Positions 15,927-25,723 are shown, counted from the first letter of the stretch. The stretch: 64,000 bases of DNA from JAIEPW01 sp964471915 (GCA_964471915.1 CAYYID010000022.1:9162-73161); one strand, 5' to 3'. Numbers and translations: made by a program. Notes: generated from the letters alone by a model not told the origin.

Positions 15927-17498
15927 CTACCGCAGCGAGCGTTCGAACCGCGGCGGCGAGGCCGTATCCGCGAACTCGAACCCCGTCAGGTACGCGAGCC
16001 GCAGGATCTTCTCCATCTTCCCGTAGTTGATCTTGTCCCACGTGTCGGTCTGCTGGTGGTAATCCGGGTGGAAGCCCGTGAACCACCACAGCGCCGGAAT
16101 GTCGCGCAGGATGAACGGATACTGGTCGCTGCGGAAGAAGACGTTCTGCGTCGCCTCGTCGTCCCACTTATAGCTGAGCCGCAGTCCCGCGAACTCGTTG
16201 TTGCGCTCCACCGCCGCCTTGTAGTCGGAGCTGTACTTCGTCGCCACCAGGTTCAGCTCGTTCGAGGTGTCCGCCGCGATCTCTATGGCGTTGCGCGTCG
16301 AGGCAATGTGCTCCTCGTTGCGGCCGATCATGTCGAAGTTGATCACCGCCCGCGTCGTCTCCAGGGGGCGCAGGGGGCGGGCCGCATAGTAGTAGGACCC
16401 CAACAACCCCCGCTCCTCCGCCGCGAACAGCACAAACACCACCGTCCGCTTCGGCTTCCGCGGATTCGCCTGATAAGCCCGCGCCAGTTCCACCACGCCC
16501 ACCGTGCCGGAACCGTCGTCGTCCGCTCCCGGGAAATAGCCGCCATCCGGCGCCGGACCGTCATGGTCGTAGTGCGCGCTGTAGAGAATGGTCTCGGCGC
16601 GCAGCGCCGGATCGCTGCCCTCGATCATGCCCGCGATGTTGTACGACAGCTTCCGGCGCCGCTCCGCCAGCACCTGGCGGACTTCCGCCGTCACGCCCAG
16701 CGCCAGCGGCTGCGGCTTCAGCGACGCGTCGATCTCCGTCTGCACGTCCGCGGCTTTCCGGCCCGACTTCGCGAACAGCGCCTCCCGCTGCTCCTCGCCC
16801 GCGGCGACGATCGGGATCCCGGGACCGCCCTCGGCCAGCGCCTGCGTGGCCAGGCGCGGCCGGCTCGCGGCATTGCCCCCGCCCGCCTTCGGCGGATCGG
16901 GACGCCGCGGCGCGTTCGGCGGCGGCAGCACGATGAGCGCCAGCGCGCCCCGCCGCTCCGCGTTCGCCACGCGCGCCGCGTTGTTCCGGTAGCGCGTCGC
17001 GCCCTTGCCGTTGAAGATCGACTTCGGATCCTGATCTTGCGGCTCGCCGTTGAACACCGCCACAATCTTGCCCCGCACGTCCAGCCCCGCGTAGTCGTCG
17101 TAGTTCAGCTCCGGCGCCGTGATCCCGTAGCCCGCAAATACCACCGGCGCCGACACCGAGATCTCCTGAGGGAACGAAACCGCCGACGCGAAGAACTTCC
17201 CCTCCACGCGCAGGCCCGTGGCCGCGCGATCCGAGCGGTATTCAATCAGCGGCACCGGCTGCAGGAACGAGTTGCCCGCCACCGGCTTCAGCCCGATCTT
17301 CGCGAACTCGCTTGCCGCCCACTCGATCGCCACCTCGGATCCCTTCTGCAGCGACAGCCTCCCCTCCAGCGCCGGCGACGCCAGGAACTTCAGATCCGTG
17401 CGCAGCCGCTCCTGCGAGATGTTCCGGAACCCGGCGAGCCGGTCGGCGGGTTGCGCCGCGGCGAGTCCCGCCAGGGCAAGAAAGCAGAAGGTCCGCAT
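15927..17498 (-). CDS. Secreted M28-family zinc aminopeptidase with PA domain
   Basis: 523 residues with a signal peptide (about 1-15, GLAAA). A protease-associated (PA) insert (about 125-235) includes ISVSAPVVFAGYGI. The catalytic M28 domain has the zinc ligands in YSAHYDHDGP, PGADDDGSGTVGVVELA and FAAEERGLLGSYYY. Such enzymes cleave N-terminal residues from peptides outside the cell or in the periplasm. The substrate is unknown. It is divergent from tgt, with 34 bases between the two starts. A second, unrelated M28 gene lies at 61858. Confidence 0.88.
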   Translation of the reverse strand: MRTFCFLALAGLAAAQPADRLAGFRNISQERLRTDLKFLASPALEGRLSLQKGSEVAIEWAASEFAKIGLKPVAGNSFLQPVPLIEYRSDRAATGLRVEGKFFASAVSFPQEISVSAPVVFAGYGITAPELNYDDYAGLDVRGKIVAVFNGEPQDQDPKSIFNGKGATRYRNNAARVANAERRGALALIVLPPPNAPRRPDPPKAGGGNAASRPRLATQALAEGGPGIPIVAAGEEQREALFAKSGRKAADVQTEIDASLKPQPLALGVTAEVRQVLAERRRKLSYNIAGMIEGSDPALRAETILYSAHYDHDGPAPDGGYFPGADDDGSGTVGVVELARAYQANPRKPKRTVVFVLFAAEERGLLGSYYYAARPLRPLETTRAVINFDMIGRNEEHIASTRNAIEIAADTSNELNLVATKYSSDYKAAVERNNEFAGLRLSYKWDDEATQNVFFRSDQYPFILRDIPALWWFTGFHPDYHQQTDTWDKINYGKMEKILRLAYLTGFEFADTASPPRFERSLR

Positions 17499-17532
17499 GG
17501 CCGGGTATTGTATCCGGTTACGCTAGAGAGAC

Positions 17533-18681
<1,149 letters not shown>

Positions 18682-18705
18682 GCTTCGGAAACCCGGCTCT
18701 AACCC

Positions 18706-19029
18706 ATGCACTACAGCGCGTTTTTCCTGCTCCAATCGGCGCCCGCGCAACCGAGCCCGCTGCTCCAGTTCGCCCCTTTCGTTTTCATCATCGCGATCTT
18801 CTACTTCCTGGTCTTCATGCCCATGCAGCGGCAGAAGAAGCAGCAGCAGGAAATGCTCCGCAACTTGAAGAGCGGCGACACCGTGGTCACCACCGGCGGC
18901 ATGGTGGGCACCATCCAGAACCTTACGGACGACACGGTGGTGCTCCGCGTCAAACCGGATAACCTCAAGTTGCAGTTCACCCGATCCGCCATCTCCGGAC
19001 TCTTTCAAGAAGGAACGTCCGCCAAGTAA
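18706..19029 (+). CDS. yajC: Preprotein translocase subunit YajC
   Basis: 107 residues with one transmembrane helix (about 24-44, FVFIIAIFYFLVFMPMQ) followed by RQKKQQQEML and the conserved LKSGDTVVTTGGMVGTI. YajC associates with SecDF-YidC at the inner membrane. The secD start lies 21 bases downstream. Confidence 0.95.
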   Translation: MHYSAFFLLQSAPAQPSPLLQFAPFVFIIAIFYFLVFMPMQRQKKQQQEMLRNLKSGDTVVTTGGMVGTIQNLTDDTVVLRVKPDNLKLQFTRSAISGLFQEGTSAK

Positions 19030-19049
19030 TCTCCACTCTCAGGAATCAC

Positions 19050-20678
19050 ATGACCGGAAATCTCAGAGTACGCACGCTGATCACCGTCGCCATCGTGGTG
19101 GTCTGCATCATCGGCATCATCGGCTTGCCGACCTCGGTGGACCAGCTCAAGGAGAACCTGCAGCGCAACATCCGCCTGGGTCTCGATCTCAAGGGCGGCA
19201 GCCATCTGGTGCTGCAGGTCCAGTTGCAGGACGCCTTCAAAGCTGAAGCCGACACCGTCATCGACAGGCTGAAGGAACAGCTGAAGGAAGCGCGGGTGCC
19301 CGCCGCCGAGTTCGTGCGCAACGAACCCGCCAGCCTCGCCGACGCCGACAAGATCCAGATCGACGTCAAGGGCGTCGACGCCACCAAGGCCGGCGACTTC
19401 CGCACCGTCTTCAACGACAACTGGGGCCAGAACTGGCTGCTCACCTCGGTGAGCTCCACCGACTACCGGTTGACCATGAAGCCGACGGCGGCGCTGAAGC
19501 TCAAGCAGGACACCATCAACCAAACGCTCCACACCATTGAGAAGAAGATCAACGGTTTGGGTCTGGCCGAGTCCACCGTGCAGCCGCGCGGCCGCTCCGA
19601 CGCCGAAGCCGAGCTGCTTGTGCAACTGCCCGGGGTCGACGATCCCGCGCGCATCAAGCAGATCCTGAAGACCGCCGCGCTGCTCGAGCTCTTCGAGGTG
19701 AAGGAAGGTCCGTTCGGCACGCGCGAGGAAGCGCTGGCGAAGAACGGCGGCGTGCTGCCGCTGAACACCCAACTGGTGAAAGGCTCCGTGCGGGCCGGCG
19801 GCGCGGGCGGCGGAGGCTGGTGGCTGCTGGCCCGTTCCCCGGTGATCACGGGCCGCGATCTGCGCGACGCCCAGCCGCAGCGCGGCGAAATGCCCAACCA
19901 GTGGGAAACGACCTTCGTGCTGACGCAGGACGCGGCCAAGCGCTTCGAGCGCTTCACCGAAGCCAACGTCAACAACCGGCTCGCGATCGTGCTCGACAAG
20001 GTTGTGCTCAGCGCCCCGACCATTCAGTCGAAGATCTCGGACTCCGGCCGCATCACCGGCGCCGCCAACGCTGAAGAGGCCTCCGACCTCGCGCTGAACC
20101 TCCGCGCCGGCTCCCTGCCGGCGTCCGTCGAATATCTTCAGGAACTGAGCGTCGGTCCCTCGCTCGGCAACGACTCGATCCGCAGCGGGCTGCTGGCCGG
20201 CGTCATCGGGCTGGTCGCCGTCGTGGTCGTCATGCTCCTCTATTACAAGAAGGCGGGCATCAATGCGACCCTCGCGCTGATCCTCAACGCCGTGATCCTG
20301 ATCGCCGCCCTGTCCTACGCCAACGCCGTGCTCACCCTGCCCGGCATCGCCGGCATTATCTTGCTCATCGGTATGGCTGTGGACTCCAACGTTCTGATCT
20401 TTGAACGCATCCGCGAGGAACTCCGCGGCGGCAAGGCCCCCGGGGCCGCCGTCTCCGCGGGTTTCTCCCGCGCGTTCCTCACCATCATCGATACGCACGT
20501 CACCACCGTGGTGTCGTGTGCGTTTCTCTTCATCTTTGGAACTTCCGCGGTGCGGGGCTTCGCGGTCACGCTGGTGATCGGACTCATCGCGAATATCTTT
20601 ACGGCCGTCTTCACGTCGAAGCTGATCTTCGACTGGGAACTGTCTGGAAATAAACAGGTTAAGGCCTTGAGTATCTAG
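19050..20678 (+). CDS. secD: Protein translocase subunit SecD
   Basis: 542 residues. SecD, with SecF, uses the proton-motive force to drive late steps of protein export. There is an N-terminal transmembrane helix (about 8-26), then LGLDLKGGSHLVLQV (the D1 motif), a large periplasmic part (about 50-350) and five C-terminal helices. The proton-relay Asp lies in GMAVDSNVLIFERIREE (D4-type motif). Length and order are normal. The gene is followed by a separate promoter and leader before secF. Confidence 0.95.
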   Translation: MTGNLRVRTLITVAIVVVCIIGIIGLPTSVDQLKENLQRNIRLGLDLKGGSHLVLQVQLQDAFKAEADTVIDRLKEQLKEARVPAAEFVRNEPASLADADKIQIDVKGVDATKAGDFRTVFNDNWGQNWLLTSVSSTDYRLTMKPTAALKLKQDTINQTLHTIEKKINGLGLAESTVQPRGRSDAEAELLVQLPGVDDPARIKQILKTAALLELFEVKEGPFGTREEALAKNGGVLPLNTQLVKGSVRAGGAGGGGWWLLARSPVITGRDLRDAQPQRGEMPNQWETTFVLTQDAAKRFERFTEANVNNRLAIVLDKVVLSAPTIQSKISDSGRITGAANAEEASDLALNLRAGSLPASVEYLQELSVGPSLGNDSIRSGLLAGVIGLVAVVVVMLLYYKKAGINATLALILNAVILIAALSYANAVLTLPGIAGIILLIGMAVDSNVLIFERIREELRGGKAPGAAVSAGFSRAFLTIIDTHVTTVVSCAFLFIFGTSAVRGFAVTLVIGLIANIFTAVFTSKLIFDWELSGNKQVKALSI

Positions 20679-20691
20679 TGCGCGGGCGCGG

Positions 20692-20719
20692 TTGACGCCC
20701 GGGTGGGAACTGTTATACT
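20692..20719 (+). promoter_or_regulatory. Sigma70-type promoter for secF
   Basis: TTGACG (20692-20697) and TATACT (20714-20719) are separated by 16 bases, a near-consensus housekeeping promoter. It lies in the 159-base gap between secD and secF, giving a predicted transcript start near 20726 and a leader of about 110 bases. secF can therefore be transcribed independently of secD. Confidence 0.7.
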
Positions 20720-20732
20720 ATCCGGGTTCTTC

Positions 20733-20831
20733 ATGCGCCGCGCAAATGACTCAGGGTTGGATCGTAGACAACAGATTCGGGAACTTTCTGAGGACCGCCG
20801 GTGTCTGAACCTCAAAGCGCCGGCCATGTAA
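20733..20831 (+). CDS. Possible 32-residue upstream ORF in the secF leader
   Basis: An ATG seven or so bases after the predicted secF transcript start opens a frame of 32 codons ending NLKAPAM-TAA. It is preceded by no clear ribosome-binding site. Its stop TAA forms part of TAAGG, the likely Shine-Dalgarno of secF, whose ATG follows six bases later, so translating this ORF would affect access to the secF start. It has no signal sequence and no recognised family. An open frame of this length can occur by chance. Confidence 0.3.
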   Translation: MRRANDSGLDRRQQIRELSEDRRCLNLKAPAM

Positions 20832-20837
20832 GGTTGC

Positions 20838-22058
20838 ATGGAGCTATTTCGAGATACTAAGTTCGACTTCCTGGGCAAGAAATGGCCCTTCATCATCGCG
20901 TCGCTGGTGTTGACGGCGGCGGGACTGGTGAGCCTCGTCATCAAGGGCGGGCCCCGCTATGGCATTGATTTCAAAGGCGGTACGAACATCTACGTCCGCT
21001 TCGCCCAAGAGCCGCCGGTCGAGAAGATCCGCTCCGCGGTAGCCGCCAAGATCCCCGGCGAGATCTCGGTGCAGCAGATCACCGGCAAGCCCGAGGTGCT
21101 CATCGGCACCGAGACCCGGGACGCGAAGGAACTCAACGAGAACCGCCAGATCCTGGTGGATACCCTCACCGAGACTTTCGGTGAAAAGACCGGGAAGATG
21201 GACCTGAACAACACCGGGACCGACGCGATGGCGCAGCGCCTGCGCCCCGCGTTCGCCAACGCCGGCATCTCGTATTCTGAAGACGACCTGGCGAACGTCG
21301 CCAAGGGCATTTCGGGCTTCCGGGCTTCCACCGGCGGCATCATCCGGAACTTTGACGACCTGAAGGGTGTCAATGGCGTGACGCCCCAAATGATCGACGT
21401 AATCAAGAAGGAAGCCTACCTGGCGCCGTTCACGATCCTGCAGGCCGACGTGGTCGGTCCGAAGGTCGGCGGCGAGTTGCGCCAGCAGGCGGTGCTCGCT
21501 ACGCTGTACGCGCTGGCGGGGATGCTGGTGTATGTGGCGTTCCGCTTCGAGTGGATTTACGGCGTGGCGGCGGTGATCGCCGTGTTCCACGACACGATCA
21601 TCACCATCGGGCTGTTCTCGCTCTTCGACAAGGCGATCGACCTCACCGTGGTGGCGGCGCTGCTGACCCTGGTCGGCTACTCGATGAACGACACGATCGT
21701 CATCTTCGACCGGATCCGCGAGAACCTCAAGGAGCACCGGCGCGGCAGCTTTTACGAGCTGGTGAACGCCTCGATCAACCAGACCCTGAGCCGGACCATT
21801 CTGGCCGCGGGCCTGACGTTCCTGTCGGCGGTCGCGTTGTGGCTGTTCGGCGGTCCAGTGCTAAATGGCTTCTCGTTCGCTCTAGTAGTTGGAATCTTGG
21901 TGGGAACGTACTCTTCCATTTTCATCGCGAGCCCGATCCTGATATTCTGGCAGGACCTCGTGGAGAGCCGGAAGAAGACCGCGGTGGCTCCGGCCGCCTC
22001 CGGTGCGTCTGCGGAGCGCCGGGAAGGCAAGCGGGAGAAGGCAAAAGTTACGCGCTGA
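20838..22058 (+). CDS. secF: Protein translocase subunit SecF with enlarged periplasmic domain
   Basis: 406 residues, against about 300-325 for most SecF proteins. TM1 (about 15-36) is followed by YGIDFKGGTNIYVRF, the SecF counterpart of the SecD D1 motif. C-terminal helices contain VFHDTIITIGLF and GYSMNDTIVIFDRIRENLKE, the functional transmembrane motifs. The extra length lies in the first periplasmic domain, about residues 100-190, and includes a helical DDLKGVNGVTPQMIDVI stretch. SecF pairs with SecD upstream. The start is preceded by TAAGG. Confidence 0.94.
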   Translation: MELFRDTKFDFLGKKWPFIIASLVLTAAGLVSLVIKGGPRYGIDFKGGTNIYVRFAQEPPVEKIRSAVAAKIPGEISVQQITGKPEVLIGTETRDAKELNENRQILVDTLTETFGEKTGKMDLNNTGTDAMAQRLRPAFANAGISYSEDDLANVAKGISGFRASTGGIIRNFDDLKGVNGVTPQMIDVIKKEAYLAPFTILQADVVGPKVGGELRQQAVLATLYALAGMLVYVAFRFEWIYGVAAVIAVFHDTIITIGLFSLFDKAIDLTVVAALLTLVGYSMNDTIVIFDRIRENLKEHRRGSFYELVNASINQTLSRTILAAGLTFLSAVALWLFGGPVLNGFSFALVVGILVGTYSSIFIASPILIFWQDLVESRKKTAVAPAASGASAERREGKREKAKVTR

Positions 22059-22111
22059 AACGACCGGACCGCACGGGCGGTCCCGAAGACTCGGGTGTGG
22101 GAGGATAGGCG

Positions 22112-22870
22112 ATGTTCGAGCAATCCTTAGTGGACGGCACCGGGAAAACCAATAAGTCCTGGACCGTGCTGCTGTCCTTCGTCGGGCAGATCGCATTCAT
22201 CATTGTGGCGATCCTGATCCCGCTGATTTACACGGATACTTTGCCGCGCGCGACGCTGACCAGCTTCCTGGTGGCGCCGCCGCCGCCGCCCCCGCCGCCG
22301 CCGCCGCCGCCGGCCGCGGCGCCGGTGAAGATCCAGAAGGTGGCGCCGCGCCAGTTCGACGCCGGCCGCCTGATGGCTCCCAAGCAGATCCCTAAAGAGA
22401 TCGCGATGATCAAGGAAGAGGACATGCCTCCTCCGTCGGCGGCTGCGGGCGTGGTCGGTGGCGTGCCGGGCGGCGTGCCCGGCGGGACGCCGGGCGGCGT
22501 CATCGGCGGCATCATCGGCGGCATTCCAGCGGCGGCTCCTCCGCCTCCGAAAGTCGAGCAGCCCAAGCCGGTCACCCCCCAGCGCATCCGCGTCGGCGGC
22601 AACGTCCAGCAGGCGAACCTGATCCGGCGCATCACGCCGCAGTATCCGCCGCTCGCCAAGCAGGCCCGTATTCAGGGCACCGTCCGCTTCACCGCCGTTA
22701 TCGGCAAGGACGGCACCATTCAGAATCTGCAGCTCATCACCGGCCACCCGTTGCTGGTGCAGGCCGCGCAGGACGCCGTGAAGCAGTGGCTCTACAAGCC
22801 GACCCTGCTGAACGGCGAACCCGTCGAAGTGGTTACCACCATCGACGTCAACTTCACTTTGAGTCAGTAA
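22112..22870 (+). CDS. tonB: TonB-family energy transducer
   Basis: 252 residues. An N-terminal transmembrane helix (about 25-42) is followed by a run of prolines and then Ala/Pro (about 52-72), a Gly/Val/Pro-rich spacer with GGVPGG-type repeats (about 112-140), and a C-terminal TonB domain. That domain contains ITPQYPPLAKQARIQGTVRF and VVTTIDVNFTLSQ. TonB carries energy from ExbB/ExbD to outer-membrane receptors; three such receptors are encoded at 47-56 kb. exbB and two exbD genes follow. Confidence 0.92.
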   Translation: MFEQSLVDGTGKTNKSWTVLLSFVGQIAFIIVAILIPLIYTDTLPRATLTSFLVAPPPPPPPPPPPPAAAPVKIQKVAPRQFDAGRLMAPKQIPKEIAMIKEEDMPPPSAAAGVVGGVPGGVPGGTPGGVIGGIIGGIPAAAPPPPKVEQPKPVTPQRIRVGGNVQQANLIRRITPQYPPLAKQARIQGTVRFTAVIGKDGTIQNLQLITGHPLLVQAAQDAVKQWLYKPTLLNGEPVEVVTTIDVNFTLSQ

Positions 22871-22898
22871 CTTTGAGTCAGTAACTTTGAGTTAGAAA
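22857..22898 (+). repeat. Three tandem 14-base repeats spanning the tonB stop codon
   Basis: CTTTGAGTCAGTAA occurs at 22857-22870 and 22871-22884, then with two changes (CTTTGAGTTAGAAA) at 22885-22898. The first copy holds the last codons and TAA stop of tonB, so the duplication repeats the stop codon downstream. It looks like recent slippage or duplication; a role as a protein-binding site is possible but unsupported. Confidence 0.85.
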
Positions 22899-22994
22899 CA
22901 AGGCAGTAGAGGGTTTGGAGGCGTGTCCGGGCCAAGCCTCCGGTCCGGGCGCTCCGCTAAGGGTAGACACCAATTCAACTCGCAGGAGATAACG

Positions 22995-23732
22995 ATGCTT
23001 TTACAGTTGCAGGTTTGGGCTTTCTTCCTCCTCCAGGAAGGTCAAATTGGATGGGATCCGCGGTCGCTCTGGAACCAGATGGGTTTTCTGGCCAAGGCGG
23101 TCGTCGTCATTCTGTTCCTCATGTCGGCGTGGTCGATCGGCGTCATGATCGACCGTCTGCTGGCCTATAACGCCGCGCGCAAGCAGTCGCGGCTGTTCGC
23201 TCCGGCGGTCGCGGGCGCGCTGAAGGACGGCAAGCTCGACGAAGCCATCAAGATCGCCGACCGCTATCCGAAGAGCCACTTGGCCAAGGTCGTGGTCGCG
23301 GGGCTGCAGGAATTCCGGGCGCACGAACTTTCCACCGAGATTCCGGGTGAGAAGATCGAAGCCTCGGGCCGCGCCCTCGAGCGCGCGGAAGCCATCGTGC
23401 ACGCGGAAATGAAGCGCGGCGTGTCCTCGCTCGCCACTATCGGCTCCACCGGTCCCTTCGTGGGCCTGTTCGGCACGGTCGTCGGCATCATCAACGCGTT
23501 CAAGGGCATCTCGACCGAAAAGTCGACCGGTCTCGGCGCCGTCGCGGGCGGTATCTCGGAAGCGCTGGTGACCACCGCGATCGGCCTGTTCGTCGCCATC
23601 CCGGCCGTGTGGATGTTCAACTACTTCACGAACCGCATCGAAGCGTTCGACGTCGAGATGGGCAACTCGTCGAGCGAGCTGATCGACTACTTCCTGAAGC
23701 GGTCGCAGCGCGCCGGCGCGGCGAAGGGCTGA
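22995..23732 (+). CDS. exbB: MotA/TolQ/ExbB proton channel protein
   Basis: 245 residues from the ATG at 22995, which is preceded by AGGAG; a longer frame upstream lacks such a site. Three transmembrane segments are seen (about 29-48, 150-172, 195-215). The conserved SLATIGSTGPFVGLFGTVVG and ISEALVTTAIGLFVAIPAVW mark the ExbB/TolQ family. With ExbD it forms the inner-membrane proton channel that powers TonB. Confidence 0.93.
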   Translation: MLLQLQVWAFFLLQEGQIGWDPRSLWNQMGFLAKAVVVILFLMSAWSIGVMIDRLLAYNAARKQSRLFAPAVAGALKDGKLDEAIKIADRYPKSHLAKVVVAGLQEFRAHELSTEIPGEKIEASGRALERAEAIVHAEMKRGVSSLATIGSTGPFVGLFGTVVGIINAFKGISTEKSTGLGAVAGGISEALVTTAIGLFVAIPAVWMFNYFTNRIEAFDVEMGNSSSELIDYFLKRSQRAGAAKG

Positions 23733-23760
23733 GTCCGGTCCGGATCGCGAGTTGAATGGG

Positions 23761-23792
23761 TTCCGGCCCGGAGGCCTCCCTCCGGGCCGGAA
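23761..23792 (+). promoter_or_regulatory. Perfect 14-bp hairpin between exbB and exbD
   Basis: TTCCGGCCCGGAGG (23761-23774) and its exact reverse complement (23779-23792) flank a CCTC loop. The stem is GC-rich, ends in AAAAGAG rather than a T run, and stands 17 bases before the exbD ATG. It could protect the upstream exbB message or cause partial termination, lowering exbD expression relative to exbB. Confidence 0.7.
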
Positions 23793-23809
23793 AAGAGAGA
23801 AGGAAAGCT

Positions 23810-24271
23810 ATGCGGAAATTGAAGAATCCGAAAGCCCCGCCCGTGGTTTCCGACATCAACGTCACCCCCATGGTGGACGTGATGCTCGTGATGCTCATCA
23901 TCTTCATGGTGATCACGCCGCTGCTCTCCAAGGGCGTCAGCGTGGACATGTCGAAGACCAAGAACCCGATCGCCATGCAGGCCGCCGACAAGGAAGACGC
24001 CGTGCTGGTCGCGGTGACGCGCGACGGGCGTGTGTTCCTGAGCCCCGGCAACGCGCAGCTCAAACCCGAGGATCTCCCGAACAAGGTGAAGGACCTGCTG
24101 ACCAACAAGCTCGACAAGACGGTCTACATCAAGAGCGACCGCCGGGCCAAGTACTCCGTGGTCACCGACGTGGTGGACAATCTGCGGGCGGCGGGCGTGG
24201 ACCAGTTGGGTCTGCTCACCGAGCAGCTCAAGGGCAAGGGCAGCGAAGAGAAGAAAGAGGGCGGCGCCTAA
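23810..24271 (+). CDS. exbD: ExbD/TolR-family protein 1
   Basis: 153 residues from the ATG at 23810, preceded by AGGAAAG. It has one transmembrane helix (about 22-42) with the proton-relay Asp in SDINVTPMVDVMLVMLIIFMV, followed by a periplasmic domain ending in DNLRAAGVDQLGLLTE. ExbD couples ExbB proton flow to TonB. A second exbD follows after 33 bases. Confidence 0.93.
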   Translation: MRKLKNPKAPPVVSDINVTPMVDVMLVMLIIFMVITPLLSKGVSVDMSKTKNPIAMQAADKEDAVLVAVTRDGRVFLSPGNAQLKPEDLPNKVKDLLTNKLDKTVYIKSDRRAKYSVVTDVVDNLRAAGVDQLGLLTEQLKGKGSEEKKEGGA

Positions 24272-24304
24272 GCCGTTCGCACAAGGAAAGCTGAGGAACT
24301 CGCT

Positions 24305-24733
24305 ATGTCAATGGCAGTGGGCGGCGGCAAGGGTGGACCGCAAGCCGACATCAACATGACCCCTCTTATCGACGTGCTGCTGGTGCTGCTCATCATCTTC
24401 ATGGTGATCACGCCGCTCACGCCGCACGGTCTCGAGGCGCTGGCTCCTCAGCCCCCGAAGGACCAGCAACAGCCCCCGCCGGACCAGGACCGCACGGTGG
24501 TGATCATCATCGAGAAGGACAACAGCCTCAAGATCAACTCCGAGATCACCGACGAGACGCGGCTCGGCAAGCGGCTGGAGGACATCTTCAAGACCCGCGC
24601 CGAGCGCGTGGTGTTCGTGAAGGGCGATCCCGACATCGAGTTTGACGCCGTGGCCAAGGTCATCGACATCGCCAAGGGCTCCGGCATCGACAAGATCGGC
24701 CTCATGACCCCCCGCATCGAGCAGGGGCAGTAG
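24305..24733 (+). CDS. exbD: ExbD/TolR-family protein 2
   Basis: 142 residues with a single helix holding DINMTPLIDVLLVLLIIFMV (key Asp in PLIDV), a Pro/Gln-rich spacer, and the periplasmic domain ending in IDKIGLMTPRIEQ. Two different ExbD proteins in one operon are common in this group and may form a mixed complex or serve different partners. Confidence 0.93.
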   Translation: MSMAVGGGKGGPQADINMTPLIDVLLVLLIIFMVITPLTPHGLEALAPQPPKDQQQPPPDQDRTVVIIIEKDNSLKINSEITDETRLGKRLEDIFKTRAERVVFVKGDPDIEFDAVAKVIDIAKGSGIDKIGLMTPRIEQGQ

Positions 24734-24776
24734 AATTCCGAGTTTCCCAGGGAAACCAACCGAGGAAAGCCAACCC

Positions 24777-25628
24777 ATGAACCGCACACCCCGTTATGCA
24801 GTTGCCGTGCTGGCCCTTGCCGGCGCGCTCGTGGGCACCGGGTGCCAGAAGCTCCAGTCGCGCGACAACCTGAACAAGGGCGTCCAGGCGTACAAGAGCG
24901 CGCGCTACAACGATGCCGTCGAGTTCTTCAAGAAAGCCATCGAACTCGACGACACCAATCCCAACGCGCGCCTGTATCTCGCCACCGCGTACATGACCCA
25001 GTGGATTCCCGGCGCCGAATCGCCGGAGAACAGGGCCCTGGCCGAGGGCGCCCGCAAGGAGTTCATGACGGTGTTGGGCAAGGACCCCAACGATAAGACG
25101 GCGCTCGCTTCGCTCGCTTCCCTGAGCTACAACGAGGCCACCGCGCTGAGCCCCGAGGACAAGGTGAAGAAGTTCGACGAGGCCCGCGAGTGGCACCAGA
25201 AGCTGCTGAGCGTCGACCCGCAGAACAAGGAGTCCTACTACTCGCTGGGCGTCATCGCCTGGGCGAAATGGTATCCGGCGCTGATGGGCGCGCGCGCCAA
25301 GCTCGGCATGAAGCCCGAGGATCCGGGCCCTGTCAAGGACAAGAAGGTCAAGGAAGAGCTGAAGACCAAGTACTCGGCCGTCATCGAGGAAGGCATCAAG
25401 AGCCTGGAGAAGGCCATCGAGATCGACAAAGAGTACGACGACGCCATGGCCTACATGAATCTGCTGATCCGCGAACGCGCGGACCTCGCGGATTCCACCG
25501 ATGCCTACAAGAAAGACATCGAGACCGCCGACATGTGGGTGCAGAAGACCCTCGACACCAAGAAGGCCAAGGCCGCGAAGGCCTCGGCGGCCGCGGCCGC
25601 CAACCAGATTACCGCCGAAGAGAAGTAA
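24777..25628 (+). CDS. TPR-repeat lipoprotein
   Basis: 283 residues. The signal sequence ends in VGTGC, a lipobox-like site with Cys23. Tetratricopeptide-like repeats follow (for example LNKGVQAYKSARYNDAVEFF, KAIEIDKEYDDAMAYMNLLI), and a Lys/Ala-rich tail. It probably is a periplasmic scaffold. It is the last gene before a terminator-like hairpin and so likely belongs to the tonB-exbBD transcript. Confidence 0.8.
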   Translation: MNRTPRYAVAVLALAGALVGTGCQKLQSRDNLNKGVQAYKSARYNDAVEFFKKAIELDDTNPNARLYLATAYMTQWIPGAESPENRALAEGARKEFMTVLGKDPNDKTALASLASLSYNEATALSPEDKVKKFDEAREWHQKLLSVDPQNKESYYSLGVIAWAKWYPALMGARAKLGMKPEDPGPVKDKKVKEELKTKYSAVIEEGIKSLEKAIEIDKEYDDAMAYMNLLIRERADLADSTDAYKKDIETADMWVQKTLDTKKAKAAKASAAAAANQITAEEK

Positions 25629-25653
25629 CCCCGGCGGTCCGGTTTTGGGCGGA

Positions 25654-25688
25654 CGCCGCGGCGCGGCGCTCGGCCCTTTCTCTTTTTT
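25654..25688 (+). terminator. Intrinsic terminator after the TPR lipoprotein
   Basis: CGCCGC (25654-25659) pairs with GCGGCG (25663-25668) around GGC, and after eight bases a T-rich tract follows with six T in a row (25683-25688). It separates the tonB-exb transcript from rel. Confidence 0.5.
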
Positions 25689-25723
25689 GGGCGCCGCCGC
25701 GCTACACTAGTCCCCAACCGAGC

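Noticed and set aside
20679..20837. tRNA or other structured RNA gene in the secD-secF gap
   Set aside because: No cloverleaf, TPsiC-like GTTCGA or CCA end could be found; a promoter and leader account for the sequence.
22276..22325. CCG-rich low-complexity stretch as a regulatory repeat
   Set aside because: It encodes the proline-rich spacer of TonB, which explains it.
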